The notes: generated by a model not told the origin, from the sequence alone. A stretch of DNA of 64,000 nucleotides from Xanthomonas theicola (GCF_014236795.1 NZ_CP049017.1:4318001-4382000); one strand, 5' to 3'; shown: positions 46,179-56,259, counted from the stretch's first letter. Numbers and translations: made by a program.

Positions 46179-47033
46179 CTACTTGACCGTCTTCAGGTGC
46201 GTTTCGAACTCGGAGAAGCCCGGGCGCACGTCCGACGGCAGGGTCTTGCGCGCGAATTCCAGCGCGATCTTCGGGTTGTAGCCGCGCAGGCAGGCCAGCA
46301 GTGCGGTCTTCACCGATTCGTAGATGCGGCTGTCCTGCTCGGCGCGCGCTTCCATCGCCGCCGACAGCGGGGCGACGAAGCCGTAGGCCAGCAAAATGCC
46401 GAGAAAGGTCCCGACCAGCGCGGCGGCGACATGGTGGCCGATCTCTTCGATCGGGCCGCCGATCGCGCCCATGGTGATGACGATGCCCAGCACCGCGGCG
46501 ACGATGCCGAAGCCCGGCAGGCCGTCGGAGACCTTGGCCAGCGCATGCGAGGGCGCCAGCGCCTCGTGGTGATGCTTTTCCAGTTCCAGCTCCAGCAGCG
46601 GCTCCAACTCGTGCGGTTCGATGTTGCTGCCGATCATCAGGCGCAGGCAGTCGGTCATGAAGTCGAGCAGGTGGTGGTCGGCCAGCACCTTCGGGTAGTT
46701 GCCGAAGATCGCGCTCTCGGTGGGCTTCTCGACGTGGTCTTCCAGTGCCATGAAGCCGTCGCGCCGCGCCTTGTTCAGCAGTTCGTAGATCAGCGTCAGG
46801 ACGTTCTTGTAGTCCTCGGCCTTGTACTTGGGGCCCTTGAACACGGCCAGGATGCCGGCCAGGGTCTCCTTCACCGTCTTGCCGGGGGTGCTGACCAGGA
46901 ACGCGCCCAGCGCCGCGCCGCAGATGATGACGACCTCGTACGGCTGCCACAGCGCACCAAGCTTGCCGTGCGAGAGCACATAGCCGCCGACGACGCTGAC
47001 GACGACGACGAGGAAGCCAACAATGATGAGCAT
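46179..47033 (-). CDS. motA: Flagellar motor stator protein MotA
   Basis: This 284-residue stator channel subunit has four transmembrane helices (VGFLVVVVSVVGGYVL, PYEVVIICGAALGAFLV, GFGIVAAVLGIVITMGAI, LVGTFLGILLAYGFVAPL). A cytoplasmic loop carries the charged residues that contact FliG (LLNKARRDGFMALEDHVEKP). It forms the ion channel with MotB, encoded eight bases downstream. ATG 47033 fits the usual MLIIVG start. Confidence 0.96.
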   Translation of the reverse strand: MLIIVGFLVVVVSVVGGYVLSHGKLGALWQPYEVVIICGAALGAFLVSTPGKTVKETLAGILAVFKGPKYKAEDYKNVLTLIYELLNKARRDGFMALEDHVEKPTESAIFGNYPKVLADHHLLDFMTDCLRLMIGSNIEPHELEPLLELELEKHHHEALAPSHALAKVSDGLPGFGIVAAVLGIVITMGAIGGPIEEIGHHVAAALVGTFLGILLAYGFVAPLSAAMEARAEQDSRIYESVKTALLACLRGYNPKIALEFARKTLPSDVRPGFSEFETHLKTVK

Positions 47034-47254
47034 GGCGGGAACAGCCTGCGAGCCGAGAGCGGGGATACTTCCATTTCGGCCCGGCGGTGGCTTTCTGAAG
47101 CCGGTACCGCCGCGGCGCCGGCGCCGCGGCGCGGCCGGAGACAGGTGCAAACGCCGCTGCGGCGGCGCCTGGCGGCGGCCGCGGCCAGGCGTGGACGAAC
47201 CAGTAGACAACGTGGCGTGGCGCTGGTTTCCGCGTGGCGAGGCCGCGGCACCGG

Positions 47255-47719
47255 TCAGGCGGGTTCGGCGTCGCCGCCGTCGCGCCGCAGCGGGTTCGGC
47301 AGCGCCTGGCCCTGCGCAGTGAACTGCAGCGACACCGAATTCAGGCAGTGCCGTTCGCCGCTGGGCGGCGGGCCGTCCGGGAACACGTGGCCGAGGTGGC
47401 TGTCGCAGCGCGCGCAGACGATCTCGGTGCGGACCATGCCGTAGCGGGTATCGCGGATCTCGCGCACGTGGGCCGGGTGGTAGGGTGCGAAGAAGCTGGG
47501 CCAGCCGGTACCCGAATCGAACTTGGCGCCGGAACGGAACAGCGGCAGCCCGCACAGCCGGCAGGTGTAGACGCCCTCCAGCTTGTTGTCCAGGAACACG
47601 CCGCAGAACGGCGCCTCGGTGCCATGCTGCAGCAGCACCCGGCGCTCCTCGCCGTCGAGCCCGGCGATCAGGCGCTCGCGTTCGGCGGACGCGGGGGATG
47701 AGAGGTCGAATCGGCTCAT
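47255..47719 (-). CDS. msrB: Peptide-methionine (R)-S-oxide reductase
   Basis: This 154-residue repair enzyme reduces methionine-R-sulfoxide in damaged proteins. Zinc ligands occur in two CxxC pairs ([19 protein letters not shown]), and [10 protein letters not shown] and [23 protein letters not shown] follow, the last with the catalytic Cys. The length is normal for stand-alone MsrB. It lies in the same direction as motAB with 221 bp between, which hold no gene. Confidence 0.95.
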   Translation of the reverse strand: MSRFDLSSPASAERERLIAGLDGEERRVLLQHGTEAPFCGVFLDNKLEGVYTCRLCGLPLFRSGAKFDSGTGWPSFFAPYHPAHVREIRDTRYGMVRTEIVCARCDSHLGHVFPDGPPPSGERHCLNSVSLQFTAQGQALPNPLRRDGGDAEPA

Positions 47720-47855
47720 GGCAGTGGTGCCTTCTTCGCAGCGCAGAGAGTCAGTTGGACATGAGGGCGGCAGGTGCGCGATCAAGCCGTCGCGTTCACC
47801 CCGCGCGCAGGCCCCGCGCGCTAGGCTGCGATCCCGAGTGGATTGCGGAACCGCC

Positions 47856-48296
47856 ATGTTGCTTCCCCGCCTGTGGTTGCTGTCGCTCTGCGCGCTGATG
47901 CCCTGTCTGGCTGCGGCGCAGAGCCTCGATGCCGCCCCGAAATCGCCCACCGCCACGCGCCAGTCCACCGCGCTGAAGCCGGTGCCTGCACCCGCCTCCG
48001 CGCCGGCGCCGACGACCTCGCCATTGCCCAGCAGTCTGGGCCAGCGTGCGCAGCCGGCGCCGATTGCGCAGCAGGGGCCCTCCCGTCCTGCTGCACCTGC
48101 GCCCGGCAACACCGCGTCGTCGGCCGCGCTTCCAGGGACCCCGGGCGCGGTGCCTGTGCCGGCCAAGGTCTACGATCGACGCGGGCAGTTGCTGCCGGGC
48201 GCGGTCCAGGTCGGCCCCAACCGCGTGCTGGATACCCGCAACGGCCGCTATTACAGCACCGTGCCCAGCGGCGACGGCCAGCGCATCGACGAGTAG
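47856..48296 (+). CDS. Secreted proline-rich protein, unknown function
   Basis: This 146-residue protein has a signal peptide ([21 protein letters not shown]), a long Pro/Ala/Ser linker (about residues 25-95), and a short C-terminal region [35 protein letters not shown]. No domain is recognised. It is probably periplasmic and divergent from msrB. The start is chosen at the signal peptide. Confidence 0.65.
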   Translation: MLLPRLWLLSLCALMPCLAAAQSLDAAPKSPTATRQSTALKPVPAPASAPAPTTSPLPSSLGQRAQPAPIAQQGPSRPAAPAPGNTASSAALPGTPGAVPVPAKVYDRRGQLLPGAVQVGPNRVLDTRNGRYYSTVPSGDGQRIDE

Positions 48297-48426
48297 GCGC
48301 CGCGCGGCCGCGCGGCGTGAACGCGCGGCCAACGTTGCGTGGCCGCGGTCCTCACGAACCGCTTCCTAGACTGCCCCGACCCAGGCGCCGCCGGCGCCGG
48401 CGCCGTCCCTTTCGCTAGGAGAACCG

Positions 48427-48804
48427 ATGAGCAAGCTTCCCGACAACACCCTGGTGGTCGTCGCCGACCGCGCCAGCGCACGCCTGTTCCGCACCAATCT
48501 GGCCGGCGAGACCTTGCTGCTGGAGCAGACCGAGGTACTGGCCCCCACGCCGATCGAAGGCGTCGAGGACGGCGACCGGCCGATGACGATGGACGAGGCC
48601 GGCTTCGTCCGCCAGCTTGCCGAGCGCCTGTACCAGAGCGCGCTGCGCAGCGATTTCGAGCACCTGGTGCTGGTCGCCGACCCGCAGACGCTGGGCCAGC
48701 TGCGGCCGTTGCTGCACAAGGAAGTCCAGAAGCGGGTAGTGTCGGAACTGGCCAAGAACCACGCGCACACGCCGCGCGACGAACTGGAAAAGTTGCTGGC
48801 ATAA
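48427..48804 (+). CDS. Host-attachment family protein (AtsE-like)
   Basis: This 125-residue cytoplasmic protein begins LPDNTLVVVADRASARLFRTNLAGE and has FEHLVLVADPQTLGQLRPLLHKEVQKRVVSELAKNHAHTP. The pattern matches the host attachment protein family (PF10116). The family was first named from an Agrobacterium attachment gene, but the molecular role is unsettled; it resembles an eRF1-like fold. AGGAGA at 48417-48422 is a good ribosome-binding site. Confidence 0.85.
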   Translation: MSKLPDNTLVVVADRASARLFRTNLAGETLLLEQTEVLAPTPIEGVEDGDRPMTMDEAGFVRQLAERLYQSALRSDFEHLVLVADPQTLGQLRPLLHKEVQKRVVSELAKNHAHTPRDELEKLLA

Positions 48805-48886
48805 GCGCGCCCGTCGCGCCGGTCGGCGCCACAGGGGCAGCGTGCGCTCCTGCGGCTTCGACGCCGCCCGGTGCGCCGCGGCCGCG

Positions 48887-49366
48887 TCAGTCGGCGATCG
48901 GCAGGCTCAGCGTTTCCTTCACCTCTTCCATCACGATGTAGCTCTTGGATTCGCGCACGTGCGGCAGGGTCAGCAGCGTGCTGCCCAGCAGCTTGCGGTA
49001 CGAGGCCATCTCGCTGATCCTTGCCTTGATCAGGTAATCGAAGTCGCCCGAGACCAGGTGGCATTCCAGCACGTTGGGCAGTTTCAGCGCGGCGCGGCGG
49101 AATTCCTCGAAGATGCCGCCGGACTTGTAGGCCAGGCTGATCTCCACGAACACCAGCAGGCTGGCCTTGAGAGAGTGCGGGTCCAGCCGTGCGTAGTAGC
49201 CGGTGATCGCGCCGTCGCGTTCCAGCCGGCGCACCCGTTCGGTGCACGGCGTGGTCGACAGGCCGACCCGCTCGCCGAGCTCGGTGAAGGAGATGCGCCC
49301 GTCCTGCTGCAGGATGCGCAGGATCTTGCGGTCGATCTTGTCCAGTTCGCGGGGGCGTGCGGCCAT
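48887..49366 (-). CDS. Lrp/AsnC-family regulator, likely of dadA
   Basis: This 159-residue regulator has an N-terminal helix-turn-helix (LDKIDRKILRILQQDGRISFTELGERVGLSTTPCTERVRRLE) and a C-terminal RAM ligand-binding domain (ECHLVSGDFDYLIKARI...). Lrp-type proteins sense amino acids and form octamers. The gene is divergent from dadA-alr with 147 bp between, so it probably controls those genes in response to alanine, as reported for related dad systems. Confidence 0.92.
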   Translation of the reverse strand: MAARPRELDKIDRKILRILQQDGRISFTELGERVGLSTTPCTERVRRLERDGAITGYYARLDPHSLKASLLVFVEISLAYKSGGIFEEFRRAALKLPNVLECHLVSGDFDYLIKARISEMASYRKLLGSTLLTLPHVRESKSYIVMEEVKETLSLPIAD

Positions 49367-49513
49367 GGCGCAGGTCTCGATAGACTTGGACAGGGCATTG
49401 GCCTGCAGGACGTGCGAAAATCAGGGGAAAATTCTGGGTTGTGCTGCATATACTGCGCCTAAACCCATCCGTGGCGCCATCCAGCCAGGGATTTGATCCG
49501 ACGAGGTGAGCGC
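49367..49513. promoter_or_regulatory. Divergent control region lrp-dadA
   Basis: This 147-bp region is AT-richer than its surroundings, with GAAAATC (49416-49422) and GGAAAATTC (49426-49434), the kind of A/T-run boxes that Lrp proteins prefer. TATACT at 49449-49454 could be a -10 box for dadA. The sites are inferred. Confidence 0.45.
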
Positions 49514-50821
49514 ATGCGGGTTCTGGTTCTCGGCAGCGGTGTGATCGGCACGGCCACGGCGTGGTACCTGGCCCGCGCCGGCTGCGACGTCGCGGTGATC
49601 GATCGCCAGCCCGCGGCCGGGCTGGAGACCAGCTATGCCAACGCCGGCCAGGTGTCGCCGGGCTACGCCTCGCCGTGGGCGGCGCCGGGCGTGCCGTTGA
49701 AGGCGCTGCAGTGGCTGTTCCAGCGGCACGCGCCGCTGGCCGTCGCCCCGACCGCCGACATCCACCAGTACCTGTGGCTGGCGCAGATGCTGCGCAACTG
49801 CACCGCCGAGCGCTATGCGGTCAACAAGGCGCGCATGGTGCGGCTGTCCGAATACAGCCGCGATTGCCTGGACCAGTTGCGCGCCGACACCGGCATCGAA
49901 TACGAAGGGCGCCAGCTCGGCACCACCCAGCTGTTCCGCACCCAGGCGCAGTTGGACGGCGCGGCCAAGGACATCGAAGTGCTGCGCGCGTACGGCGTGC
50001 CCTACGAACTGCTCGACCGCGCCGGCATCGTCCGGGTCGAGCCGGCGCTGGCCAGCGCCCCGGCCACGTTGGTCGGCGCGCTGCGCCTGCCCAACGACCA
50101 GACCGGCGACTGCCGCCTGTTCACCCAGCGCTTGGCCGCGCTGGCCGCCGCGGCCGGCGTGCAGTTCCGCTACGGCGAGGCGATCGAGGGCCTGCTCGCC
50201 GATGGCGACCGCATCGACGGCGTGCGCAGCGGCGGCGGCCTCGAGCGCGCCGACCGTTACGTGGTCGCCCTGGGGAGTTATTCTCCGCAGTTGCTGGCGC
50301 CGCTGGGCATCCGCCTGCCGGTGTATCCGTTGAAAGGCTATTCGCTGACCTTGCCGATCCGCGACGCGGCGCTGGCCCCGATGTCCACGATCCTCGACGA
50401 AACCTACAAGGTGGCCATCACCCGGTTCGACCAGCGCATCCGCGTCGGCGGCATCGCCGAATTGGCCGGTTTCGACCTGTCGCGCCCGGCGCGGCGCCGC
50501 GCCACCCTGGAAAAAGTCGTGAACGATCTGTACCCGCGCGGCGGCGATCTGGCCCGCGCCGAATTCTGGACCGGGCTGCGCCCGGCCACCCCCGATGGCA
50601 CGCCGGTGGTCGGCGCCACCGGCTACCGCAACCTGTTCCTCAACACCGGCCATGGCACGCTCGGCTGGACCATGGCCTGCGGCTCCGGTCGCTACCTGGC
50701 CGACCTGATCGTCTCGCGTCAGCCGCAGATCAGCGGCGAGGGCCTGGACATCTTCCGTTATTCGCGCGGCGCGTCGGCGCCCGTCGCCGAGGCCAGTTTG
50801 TGCGTCCAGCCCGTGCGCTGA
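49514..50821 (+). CDS. dadA: D-amino acid dehydrogenase small subunit
   Basis: This 435-residue FAD-dependent enzyme oxidises D-alanine to pyruvate at the membrane. The FAD-binding motif [23 protein letters not shown] is at the N-terminus. [22 protein letters not shown] and the C-terminal [16 protein letters not shown]...[16 protein letters not shown] are DadA signatures. ATG 49514 has GAGGTGAG upstream; the in-frame ATG at 49493 is less likely. It overlaps the alr start by 22 bp. Confidence 0.95.
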   Translation: MRVLVLGSGVIGTATAWYLARAGCDVAVIDRQPAAGLETSYANAGQVSPGYASPWAAPGVPLKALQWLFQRHAPLAVAPTADIHQYLWLAQMLRNCTAERYAVNKARMVRLSEYSRDCLDQLRADTGIEYEGRQLGTTQLFRTQAQLDGAAKDIEVLRAYGVPYELLDRAGIVRVEPALASAPATLVGALRLPNDQTGDCRLFTQRLAALAAAAGVQFRYGEAIEGLLADGDRIDGVRSGGGLERADRYVVALGSYSPQLLAPLGIRLPVYPLKGYSLTLPIRDAALAPMSTILDETYKVAITRFDQRIRVGGIAELAGFDLSRPARRRATLEKVVNDLYPRGGDLARAEFWTGLRPATPDGTPVVGATGYRNLFLNTGHGTLGWTMACGSGRYLADLIVSRQPQISGEGLDIFRYSRGASAPVAEASLCVQPVR

Positions 50822-51873
50822 TCGATCTCGATGCGTTGCGCCACAACTATCGTCTGGCCCGGCAGCTGGGTGGCGGCAAGGCGCTGGCGGTGGTCAAGGC
50901 CGATGCCTACGGCCACGGCGCGGTAGCCTGCGCGCGCGCGCTGCAGGCCGAGGCCGACGGTTTTGCGGTGGCCTGCATCGAGGAGGCGCTGGAACTGCGC
51001 CAGGCCGGCATCGCCGCGCCGATCCTGCTGCTGGAAGGTTTCTTCGACGCCGACGAACTGCCGCTGATCGCCGAATACCGGCTGTGGTGCGCGGTGGCCT
51101 CGCCGTGGCAGGTGGACGCGATCGCCGCCTATGCCGCGCCGCAGCCGCTGTGCCTGTGGCTGAAGCTGGACAGCGGCATGCATCGGCTGGGTCTGGCGCC
51201 GGCGCTGTTTTGTGCGGCGCACGCCCGGCTGAGTGCGCTGCCGCAGGTCGCCCAACTGGTACTGATGAGCCATTTCGCGTGCGCCGACGAACTGGACAGC
51301 GCCCGCACCCTGGAACAGGCCCAGGTGTTCCGGCAGGCCAGCGCCGGCCTGGCCGGGGAGACCAGCCTGTGCAACTCGCCGGCGCTGCTGGGCTGGCCGC
51401 AGCTGCGCAGCGACTGGGGACGTCCTGGATTGATGTTGTACGGCGCCGATCCGTTCGCCGCCGCCGCCGACCTGCCTGGCCAACTGCGGCCGGTGATGAC
51501 CCTGCAGTCCAGGATCATCGCGGTGCGCGAGCTGGCCGCCGGCGAACCGGTCGGCTACGGCGCGCGCTTCGTCGCACCGCGCCCGACCCGGGTCGGCGTG
51601 GTCGCGATCGGCTACGCCGACGGCTATCCGCAGTTCGCGCCCAACGGCACGCCGGTGCTGATCGACGGGGCGCCCGGCGAACTGATCGGTCGGGTCTCGA
51701 TGGACATGCTGACCGTGGACCTGACCGCGCACCCGCGGGCCGGGCTCGGCAGCGAAGTGCAGCTGTGGGGCGCGCAGCCGCGCATCGACACCCTGGCCGC
51801 GCGCTGCGGCTCCAGCGCCTACCGTCTGCTGTGCGGGCTCAAGCGCGCGCCGCGCCAGTACCTGGGCGGCTGA
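50800..51873 (+). CDS. alr: Alanine racemase, catabolic DadX-like
   Basis: This 357-residue PLP enzyme interconverts L- and D-alanine. It begins at GTG 50800 ([20 protein letters not shown]); the PLP lysine is K33 in [15 protein letters not shown]. The other motifs are [25 protein letters not shown] and GYADGYPQF, with a C-terminal beta-domain holding [15 protein letters not shown]. Operon position after dadA, with a 22-bp overlap, suggests the catabolic DadX-type enzyme that feeds DadA, but it may be the only racemase and then also serve the cell wall. Confidence 0.95.
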   Translation: MRPARALIDLDALRHNYRLARQLGGGKALAVVKADAYGHGAVACARALQAEADGFAVACIEEALELRQAGIAAPILLLEGFFDADELPLIAEYRLWCAVASPWQVDAIAAYAAPQPLCLWLKLDSGMHRLGLAPALFCAAHARLSALPQVAQLVLMSHFACADELDSARTLEQAQVFRQASAGLAGETSLCNSPALLGWPQLRSDWGRPGLMLYGADPFAAAADLPGQLRPVMTLQSRIIAVRELAAGEPVGYGARFVAPRPTRVGVVAIGYADGYPQFAPNGTPVLIDGAPGELIGRVSMDMLTVDLTAHPRAGLGSEVQLWGAQPRIDTLAARCGSSAYRLLCGLKRAPRQYLGG

Positions 51874-51945
51874 GGAAAGCCCGCACCTGCATCGGCAGGG
51901 TCGTGGGAAGCCCCTGCAGCGCGCCCGCCAACCTACACGCTCCCT

Positions 51946-52049
51946 GTAGGAGCGGCTCCGGGTGGCCTCGGGCCATCGGCCGCGACGGGCCTTTGCCGGC
52001 AAGGTCGGTCGCGACCGATGGCCCAGAACCGCCTTGAAGCCGCTCCCAC
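51946..52049. repeat. Intergenic REP-like palindrome
   Basis: The outer part matches the 6472 repeat (GTAGGAGCGGCT...AGCCGCTCCCAC). The inner part has a second pair of arms, GGCCATCGGCCGCGAC and GTCGCGACCGATGGCC, around a GCCTTTGCCGGCAAGG loop. The palindrome lies between alr and pbpC and may end the dadA-alr transcript. Confidence 0.7.
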
Positions 52050-52136
52050 ACGCTTGCCACCTCGGGAAAACACGCTCGCCGCTTCGCCACGACGCCACCG
52101 CAACGGGCAAAATAGTTGCTTCCATCGGGAGCCCGC

Positions 52137-54542
52137 ATGCCGCAGGACGAGACCGCCGCCACGCGCGCCGCGCGGCGCACCCGACGCTGGACGCACCTGT
52201 TGCCCCGGCTGCATTTGGGCATGCTGCGCTGGGGCACGGTGGCGCTGCTGGCCATGCTGCTGCTGGATCTGGCGTTCCCGCTGCCGCTGCCGGCATCGCG
52301 CGACGGCTCCACCCTGGTGGTGGCCGCCGACGGTACCCCGCTGCGCGGCTTCGCCGACGGCAACGGCGTATGGCGCTATCCGGCCACGCCGCAGAGCGTC
52401 TCGCCGCTGTACCTGCAAGCGCTGTTGAACTACGAGGACCGCTGGTTCTGGCGGCATCCCGGGATCAATCCGTGGGCGCTGCTGCGCGCCGGCAAGCAAT
52501 GGTTGTTCTCGCGCCGCATCGTCTCCGGCGGTTCCACCCTGACCATGCAGGTGGCGCGGATCCTGGCGCCGCAGAACGCCGGCACGCGCAGCCCGTGGGG
52601 CAAGCTGCGGCAGCTGCTGCGTGCGCTGCAACTGGAAGCGCACCTGAGCAAGCGCCAGATCCTGCAGCTGTATCTGGAGCGCGCGCCCTACGGCGGCACC
52701 ATCGAAGGCGTGGAAGCGGCGAGCTGGGCCTACCTGGGCAAGCCGGCCTCGGCCCTGTCGCAGGCCGAGGCGGCGCTGCTGGCGGTGCTGCCGCAGGCGC
52801 CGAGCCGGCTGCGTCCGGACCGACATCCCGAGGCCGCGCGCGCCGCGCGCGACAAGGTGCTCGAGCGCATGGCCGACCTGCACATATGGTCGCGCGCGCA
52901 GGTGGACGACGCGCGCATCGAGCCGGTGGTGGCGCGCTCGTTGCAGGCGCCGATGCATGCCGCGCTGCTGGCCGAGCGCCTGCGCCGGCAACAGCCGCAC
53001 GCCGCGCGCATCGTTTCCAGCATCGACGCCGACCTGCAGCGCAGCCTTGAGGAGCGGGTCGGCGCGTATTTCTCGCAGCTGCCCGAGCGCACGTCCGCGG
53101 CGTTGCTGGTGGTCGACAACCGCGACCTGCAGGCGCGCGCCTACATCGGCTCGGTGGTGTTCGGCGACCGCAAGCGGCTCGGCGACGTGGACATGGTGCA
53201 GGCCTGGCGCTCGCCCGGCTCCACGCTCAAGCCGTTCCTGTACGGCATGGCCCTGGACGATGGCCTGATCCATTCGGAGAGCCTGCTGGTGGACGCGCCG
53301 CAGAGCTTCGGCGACTACCGCCCGGGCAACTTCGACCAGGCGTTCAACGGCCCGGTCGGCGCGGCCAGCGCCTTGCGCCTGTCGCTGAACGTGCCGGCGG
53401 TGGACCTGCTCGAGCGGGTCGGCCCGGCGCGCTTCGCCGCGCGCCTGGGCAATGCCGGGATCGGCCTGAAGTTCCCGCGCGGCAGTACGCCGAACCTGGC
53501 GTTGATCCTCGGCGGCACCAGCGCGCAACTGGAAGAACTGGTCGGCGCCTTCGCCGCGCTGAACCGCGACGGCATCGCCGGGCACGTGCGCTACACCACG
53601 ACCGACAAGCGCATCGAGCGGCGGCTGATGTCGCCCGGCGCGGCCTGGATCGTGCGCGAGATCCTCGAGGCCAATCCGCGGCCCGGCTATGGCGTCGGCA
53701 CCTTCGACGTCGGCACCCGCCCGCGCGTGGCCTGGAAGACCGGCACCAGCTACGGCTACCGCGATGCGTGGGCGATCGGCAGCACCCGCCGCTACACGGT
53801 CGGCGTCTGGGTCGGGCGCCCGGACGGCACGCCGCTGCCCGGCCAGTACGGCGCGGTGACCGCGCTGCCGCTGCTGTTGGAGACCATCGACAGCCTGCCG
53901 CGCGCGCGCGACGACAACGCGCCGCGGCTACGGCCCGGCAGCGTGCAGCAGCTGGACGTGTGCTGGCCGCTGGGCGTTGCCGCCGCGCAGACCCCGCCGG
54001 CGCTGTGCCAGCGGCGCTTTTCCGCCTACGCGCTGGACGGCGCGGTGCCGCCGACCTTCGCCGAACGCGACGCACGGCTGTGGAGCGCCGGCCGCGACAC
54101 GCTGCAGGTGGACGCGCGCAGCGGCCTGCGCCTGTCGCCGGATTGCACGCGCGAGCACCCGGCGGTGCAGCGCGAGATCGCGCGCTGGCCGGCGTTGCTG
54201 ACGCCGTGGCTGCATGCCAGCGAACGCCAGGCCGGGCAATTGCCGGCGCTGGCGCCGGACTGCCGCGACGACGGCCGCGGCGGCAACGAGGTGCTGCGCA
54301 TCGAAGGGCTCAACGACCGCGCCACCCTGGCGCGCGCGCCGGGCAGCGCCAGCGTGCGCCTGCAGATACGCGCACTGGGCGCCACCGCGCCGGTGGACTG
54401 GCTGCTGGACGGGCGCTGGATCGCCCGCACCGAGGGCGTGCGCCACTTCCAGCGCGATTTCGCCGACGCCGGCGAGCACACCCTGACCGCATTGGCCGAT
54501 AACGGCGCCTGGACCCAGGTGCGGTTCCGGGTGCTGCATTGA
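52137..54542 (+). CDS. pbpC: Penicillin-binding protein 1C
   Basis: This 801-residue peptidoglycan synthase is anchored by an N-terminal transmembrane helix (about residues 36-54). The transglycosylase domain has NYEDRWFWRHPGINPW (catalytic Glu), SGGSTLTMQVARIL and APYGGTIEGVEAASWAYLGK. The transpeptidase domain has the SxxK motif in RSPGSTLKPFLYG, SLN and KTGTSYGYRDAW. The C-terminal about 90 residues form the PBP1C-type beta domain. ATG 52137 follows GGGAG. A neighbouring alpha-2-macroglobulin (yfhM) gene, the partner in E. coli, is not seen in the window. Confidence 0.95.
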   Translation: MPQDETAATRAARRTRRWTHLLPRLHLGMLRWGTVALLAMLLLDLAFPLPLPASRDGSTLVVAADGTPLRGFADGNGVWRYPATPQSVSPLYLQALLNYEDRWFWRHPGINPWALLRAGKQWLFSRRIVSGGSTLTMQVARILAPQNAGTRSPWGKLRQLLRALQLEAHLSKRQILQLYLERAPYGGTIEGVEAASWAYLGKPASALSQAEAALLAVLPQAPSRLRPDRHPEAARAARDKVLERMADLHIWSRAQVDDARIEPVVARSLQAPMHAALLAERLRRQQPHAARIVSSIDADLQRSLEERVGAYFSQLPERTSAALLVVDNRDLQARAYIGSVVFGDRKRLGDVDMVQAWRSPGSTLKPFLYGMALDDGLIHSESLLVDAPQSFGDYRPGNFDQAFNGPVGAASALRLSLNVPAVDLLERVGPARFAARLGNAGIGLKFPRGSTPNLALILGGTSAQLEELVGAFAALNRDGIAGHVRYTTTDKRIERRLMSPGAAWIVREILEANPRPGYGVGTFDVGTRPRVAWKTGTSYGYRDAWAIGSTRRYTVGVWVGRPDGTPLPGQYGAVTALPLLLETIDSLPRARDDNAPRLRPGSVQQLDVCWPLGVAAAQTPPALCQRRFSAYALDGAVPPTFAERDARLWSAGRDTLQVDARSGLRLSPDCTREHPAVQREIARWPALLTPWLHASERQAGQLPALAPDCRDDGRGGNEVLRIEGLNDRATLARAPGSASVRLQIRALGATAPVDWLLDGRWIARTEGVRHFQRDFADAGEHTLTALADNGAWTQVRFRVLH

Positions 54543-54584
54543 GCCGTGCCCGGCAGGGCATTTCTTCGGCAGCGGGGAATGGTT

Positions 54585-54654
54585 GTGGGAGAGCGACTTC
54601 AATCGCGACGGGGCTTTATCGGGAAGGCCCGTCGCAACTGAAATCGCTTGTGTC
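54585..54654. repeat. Degenerate REP-like palindrome after pbpC
   Basis: GTGGGAGAGCGACTTCAATC...GAAATCGCTTGTGTC has the same plan as the repeats at 6472 and 51946, with several changes. It lies directly before the IS scar. Confidence 0.55.
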
Positions 54655-54656
54655 TT

Positions 54657-54805
54657 AGAACCTGTTCACGATCTTTCCCGGGTAGTGCAAACTCTGCGGA
54701 TGCGCACAAAGACGTATCCGAGTGACATGAGCCGGGAGCGGTTCGAGCAGATCCGCCCCATTCTGGAGCAGGCGCGCAAGCGTACCAAGCCACGGACCGT
54801 GGATC
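54657..54805 (+). mobile_element. IS5-family element fragment, left end only
   Basis: From the terminal GAACCTGTTCACGATCT (54659-54675), the first codons of an IS5-type transposase remain: ATG 54700, MRTKTYPSDMSRERFEQIRPILEQARKR with TKPRTVD. The reading frame then runs into the end of an IS3 element at about 54806. The rest of the IS5 is missing. Confidence 0.75.
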
Positions 54806-54810
54806 GGGTT

Positions 54811-55670
54811 CTACCCCGAAATCACGGCCGGTCGTGAAAGGGTGGAAAACTTCAAATCCTCTCTGTCAATCCTTCGCCGCATCCTTGGGTTGTGGCGCCG
54901 CTCGATGTATTGGAACACATCGGCTCTTGCCGCATCGAGTGTCGGATAGGTCATGCGGTAGATCCGTTCGCGCTTGAGCAGGCCAAAGAAGCCCTCGCAT
55001 GCGGCGTTGTCTGCGCAGTGACCCACGGCGCTCATCGAGCACACCAGGGTGTTGGTCAGCAAATACGTCTGATAGTCACCGCTTCGAAACTGACTGCCTC
55101 TATCCGAATGCAAGATCACCGGTTCGTCGCCCTGTCGCTGCCATACAGCCGTCTGCACGGCCCGGATCACCATCTGCCGATCTTGCCGATGATGCATGGA
55201 CCAGCCCACCACCCGATGGTCGAACAGGTCCAAGACAACGCATAGATAGAGCTTGCCTTCCCCGGTCTTGATCTCGGTGATGTCGGTGACCCATTTGCTA
55301 TCCGGCTCCAGAGCGGTGAAGTCCCGTTCCAGCCGGTTGCGCACGCCCGGCGGAGTGAGTGCCGGCCGGGCTCGCATCCCCCGACGCTTCGGGCGGGCCA
55401 ACCTTGCAAGCCATCAACGGCCATCAACCGAGCCACACGGTTCAAGCCGACCCGCTGGCCTTCATCGGCCAGGTCTTCGTGCATTCGACCAGCACCTAGC
55501 GTGCACCGGCTATCCTCGTGCAGTTCACGGATGCGGCATGATAGGCGCTCGTTCTCGCGCTGGCGGGCACTCGGCAAGCGCCGGCTCCAACCGTAATAAC
55601 CACTGGCCGACACCCGCAGGCAACGGCACATCAGCCGGATCGGAAACGCATGGCGGCAACGTTCGATCAC
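54811..55670 (-). pseudogene. IS3 transposase OrfB, frameshifted
   Basis: The N-terminal part ([23 protein letters not shown]..., [26 protein letters not shown]) is in one frame from GTG 55670. The rve/DDE integrase core continues in another: [49 protein letters not shown] and [17 protein letters not shown]. The change of frame at about 55405 (CAAGGTTGG) looks like a one-base deletion. Unless corrected, OrfB is not made in full. Confidence 0.8.
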
Positions 55671-55678
55671 CTGATACC

Positions 55679-55972
55679 TCAGGATGATCCCTTGGCAAAG
55701 AACGTCGCCGCTTCGCGCAAAAAATCCCGTTCCTTCTTCACCCGCGCCAGTTCACGCTTCAGACGCACCAGCTCCTCATCGCGTGGTGTGCCCGCGCCAG
55801 CAAAGGCACCGTTGCCTCGGCTTGTGGCCTCACGCTTCCAGCGGGTCAACAGGTTGTCACGGATACCCAGCTCCCGAGCCACCTGTGTACAACTGACGCC
55901 CGGCTGGCTAGCTTGTTCAAGCGCACCACGCTTGAACTCCACACTGAACTTTCTTCGCTTCGACATGAACAC
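55679..55972 (-). CDS. IS3 transposase OrfA
   Basis: This 97-residue helix-turn-helix protein begins [24 protein letters not shown] and carries [23 protein letters not shown] leucine-zipper-like helix follows ([29 protein letters not shown]). It should form a fusion with OrfB by programmed frameshift; GGGATTTTTTGCG in its 3' part is a possible slippery site. OrfB starts just after it. Confidence 0.88.
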   Translation of the reverse strand: MFMSKRRKFSVEFKRGALEQASQPGVSCTQVARELGIRDNLLTRWKREATSRGNGAFAGAGTPRDEELVRLKRELARVKKERDFLREAATFFAKGSS

Positions 55973-56029
55973 TCCTCATCGGCCGCATCGGCCTTCTCGT
56001 CAGTGTCCGTGATAACGGGGTAGAACCCC

Positions 56030-56225
56030 GCGCATAGGCGATGGCCACCGCCGCGCCGATGCCGCTGTCGCCGCCGGTGATCAGCGTGCGCTTGCCGTGC
56101 AGCAGGCCGTGGCCGACGTAGCTGTCTTCGCCGTGGTCCGGCTTGGGGTCCATCTTCTCGGTCAGGCCTGGGAACGACTGCTGCTGCGGCTTGAACGGAG
56201 GATGGGGATGGTTCGGAGCCGGCAT
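56030..56225 (-). pseudogene. SDR oxidoreductase (YghA-like), N-terminal 65 residues
   Basis: The start [20 protein letters not shown], then [20 protein letters not shown], then [23 protein letters not shown] is typical of stress-type SDR proteins with the TGxxxGIG cofactor motif. The gene is cut at codon 65 by the IS3 element and the remaining three quarters are missing from the window. Confidence 0.88.
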
Positions 56226-56259
56226 GGTGATGATCCTGCTTCGGGGGAAGTGGATCACC

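Larger units (their letters stand above)
54806..56029 (-). mobile_element. IS3-family insertion sequence
   Basis: The ends GGGTTCTACCCCGAAATCACGG (54806-54827) and the inverse of GTGATAACGGGGTAGAACCC (56009-56028) match as inverted repeats with few changes. The element has two transposase genes on the minus strand. The flanks do not match: an IS5 fragment lies to the left and an SDR gene start to the right. I see no target duplication, so the element probably marks a deletion or rearrangement. Confidence 0.75.

Noticed and set aside
47034..47254. Region between motA and msrB as a hidden small gene
   Set aside because: Frames on both strands are Arg/Ala-rich shadows with no start signal; it is treated as intergenic.
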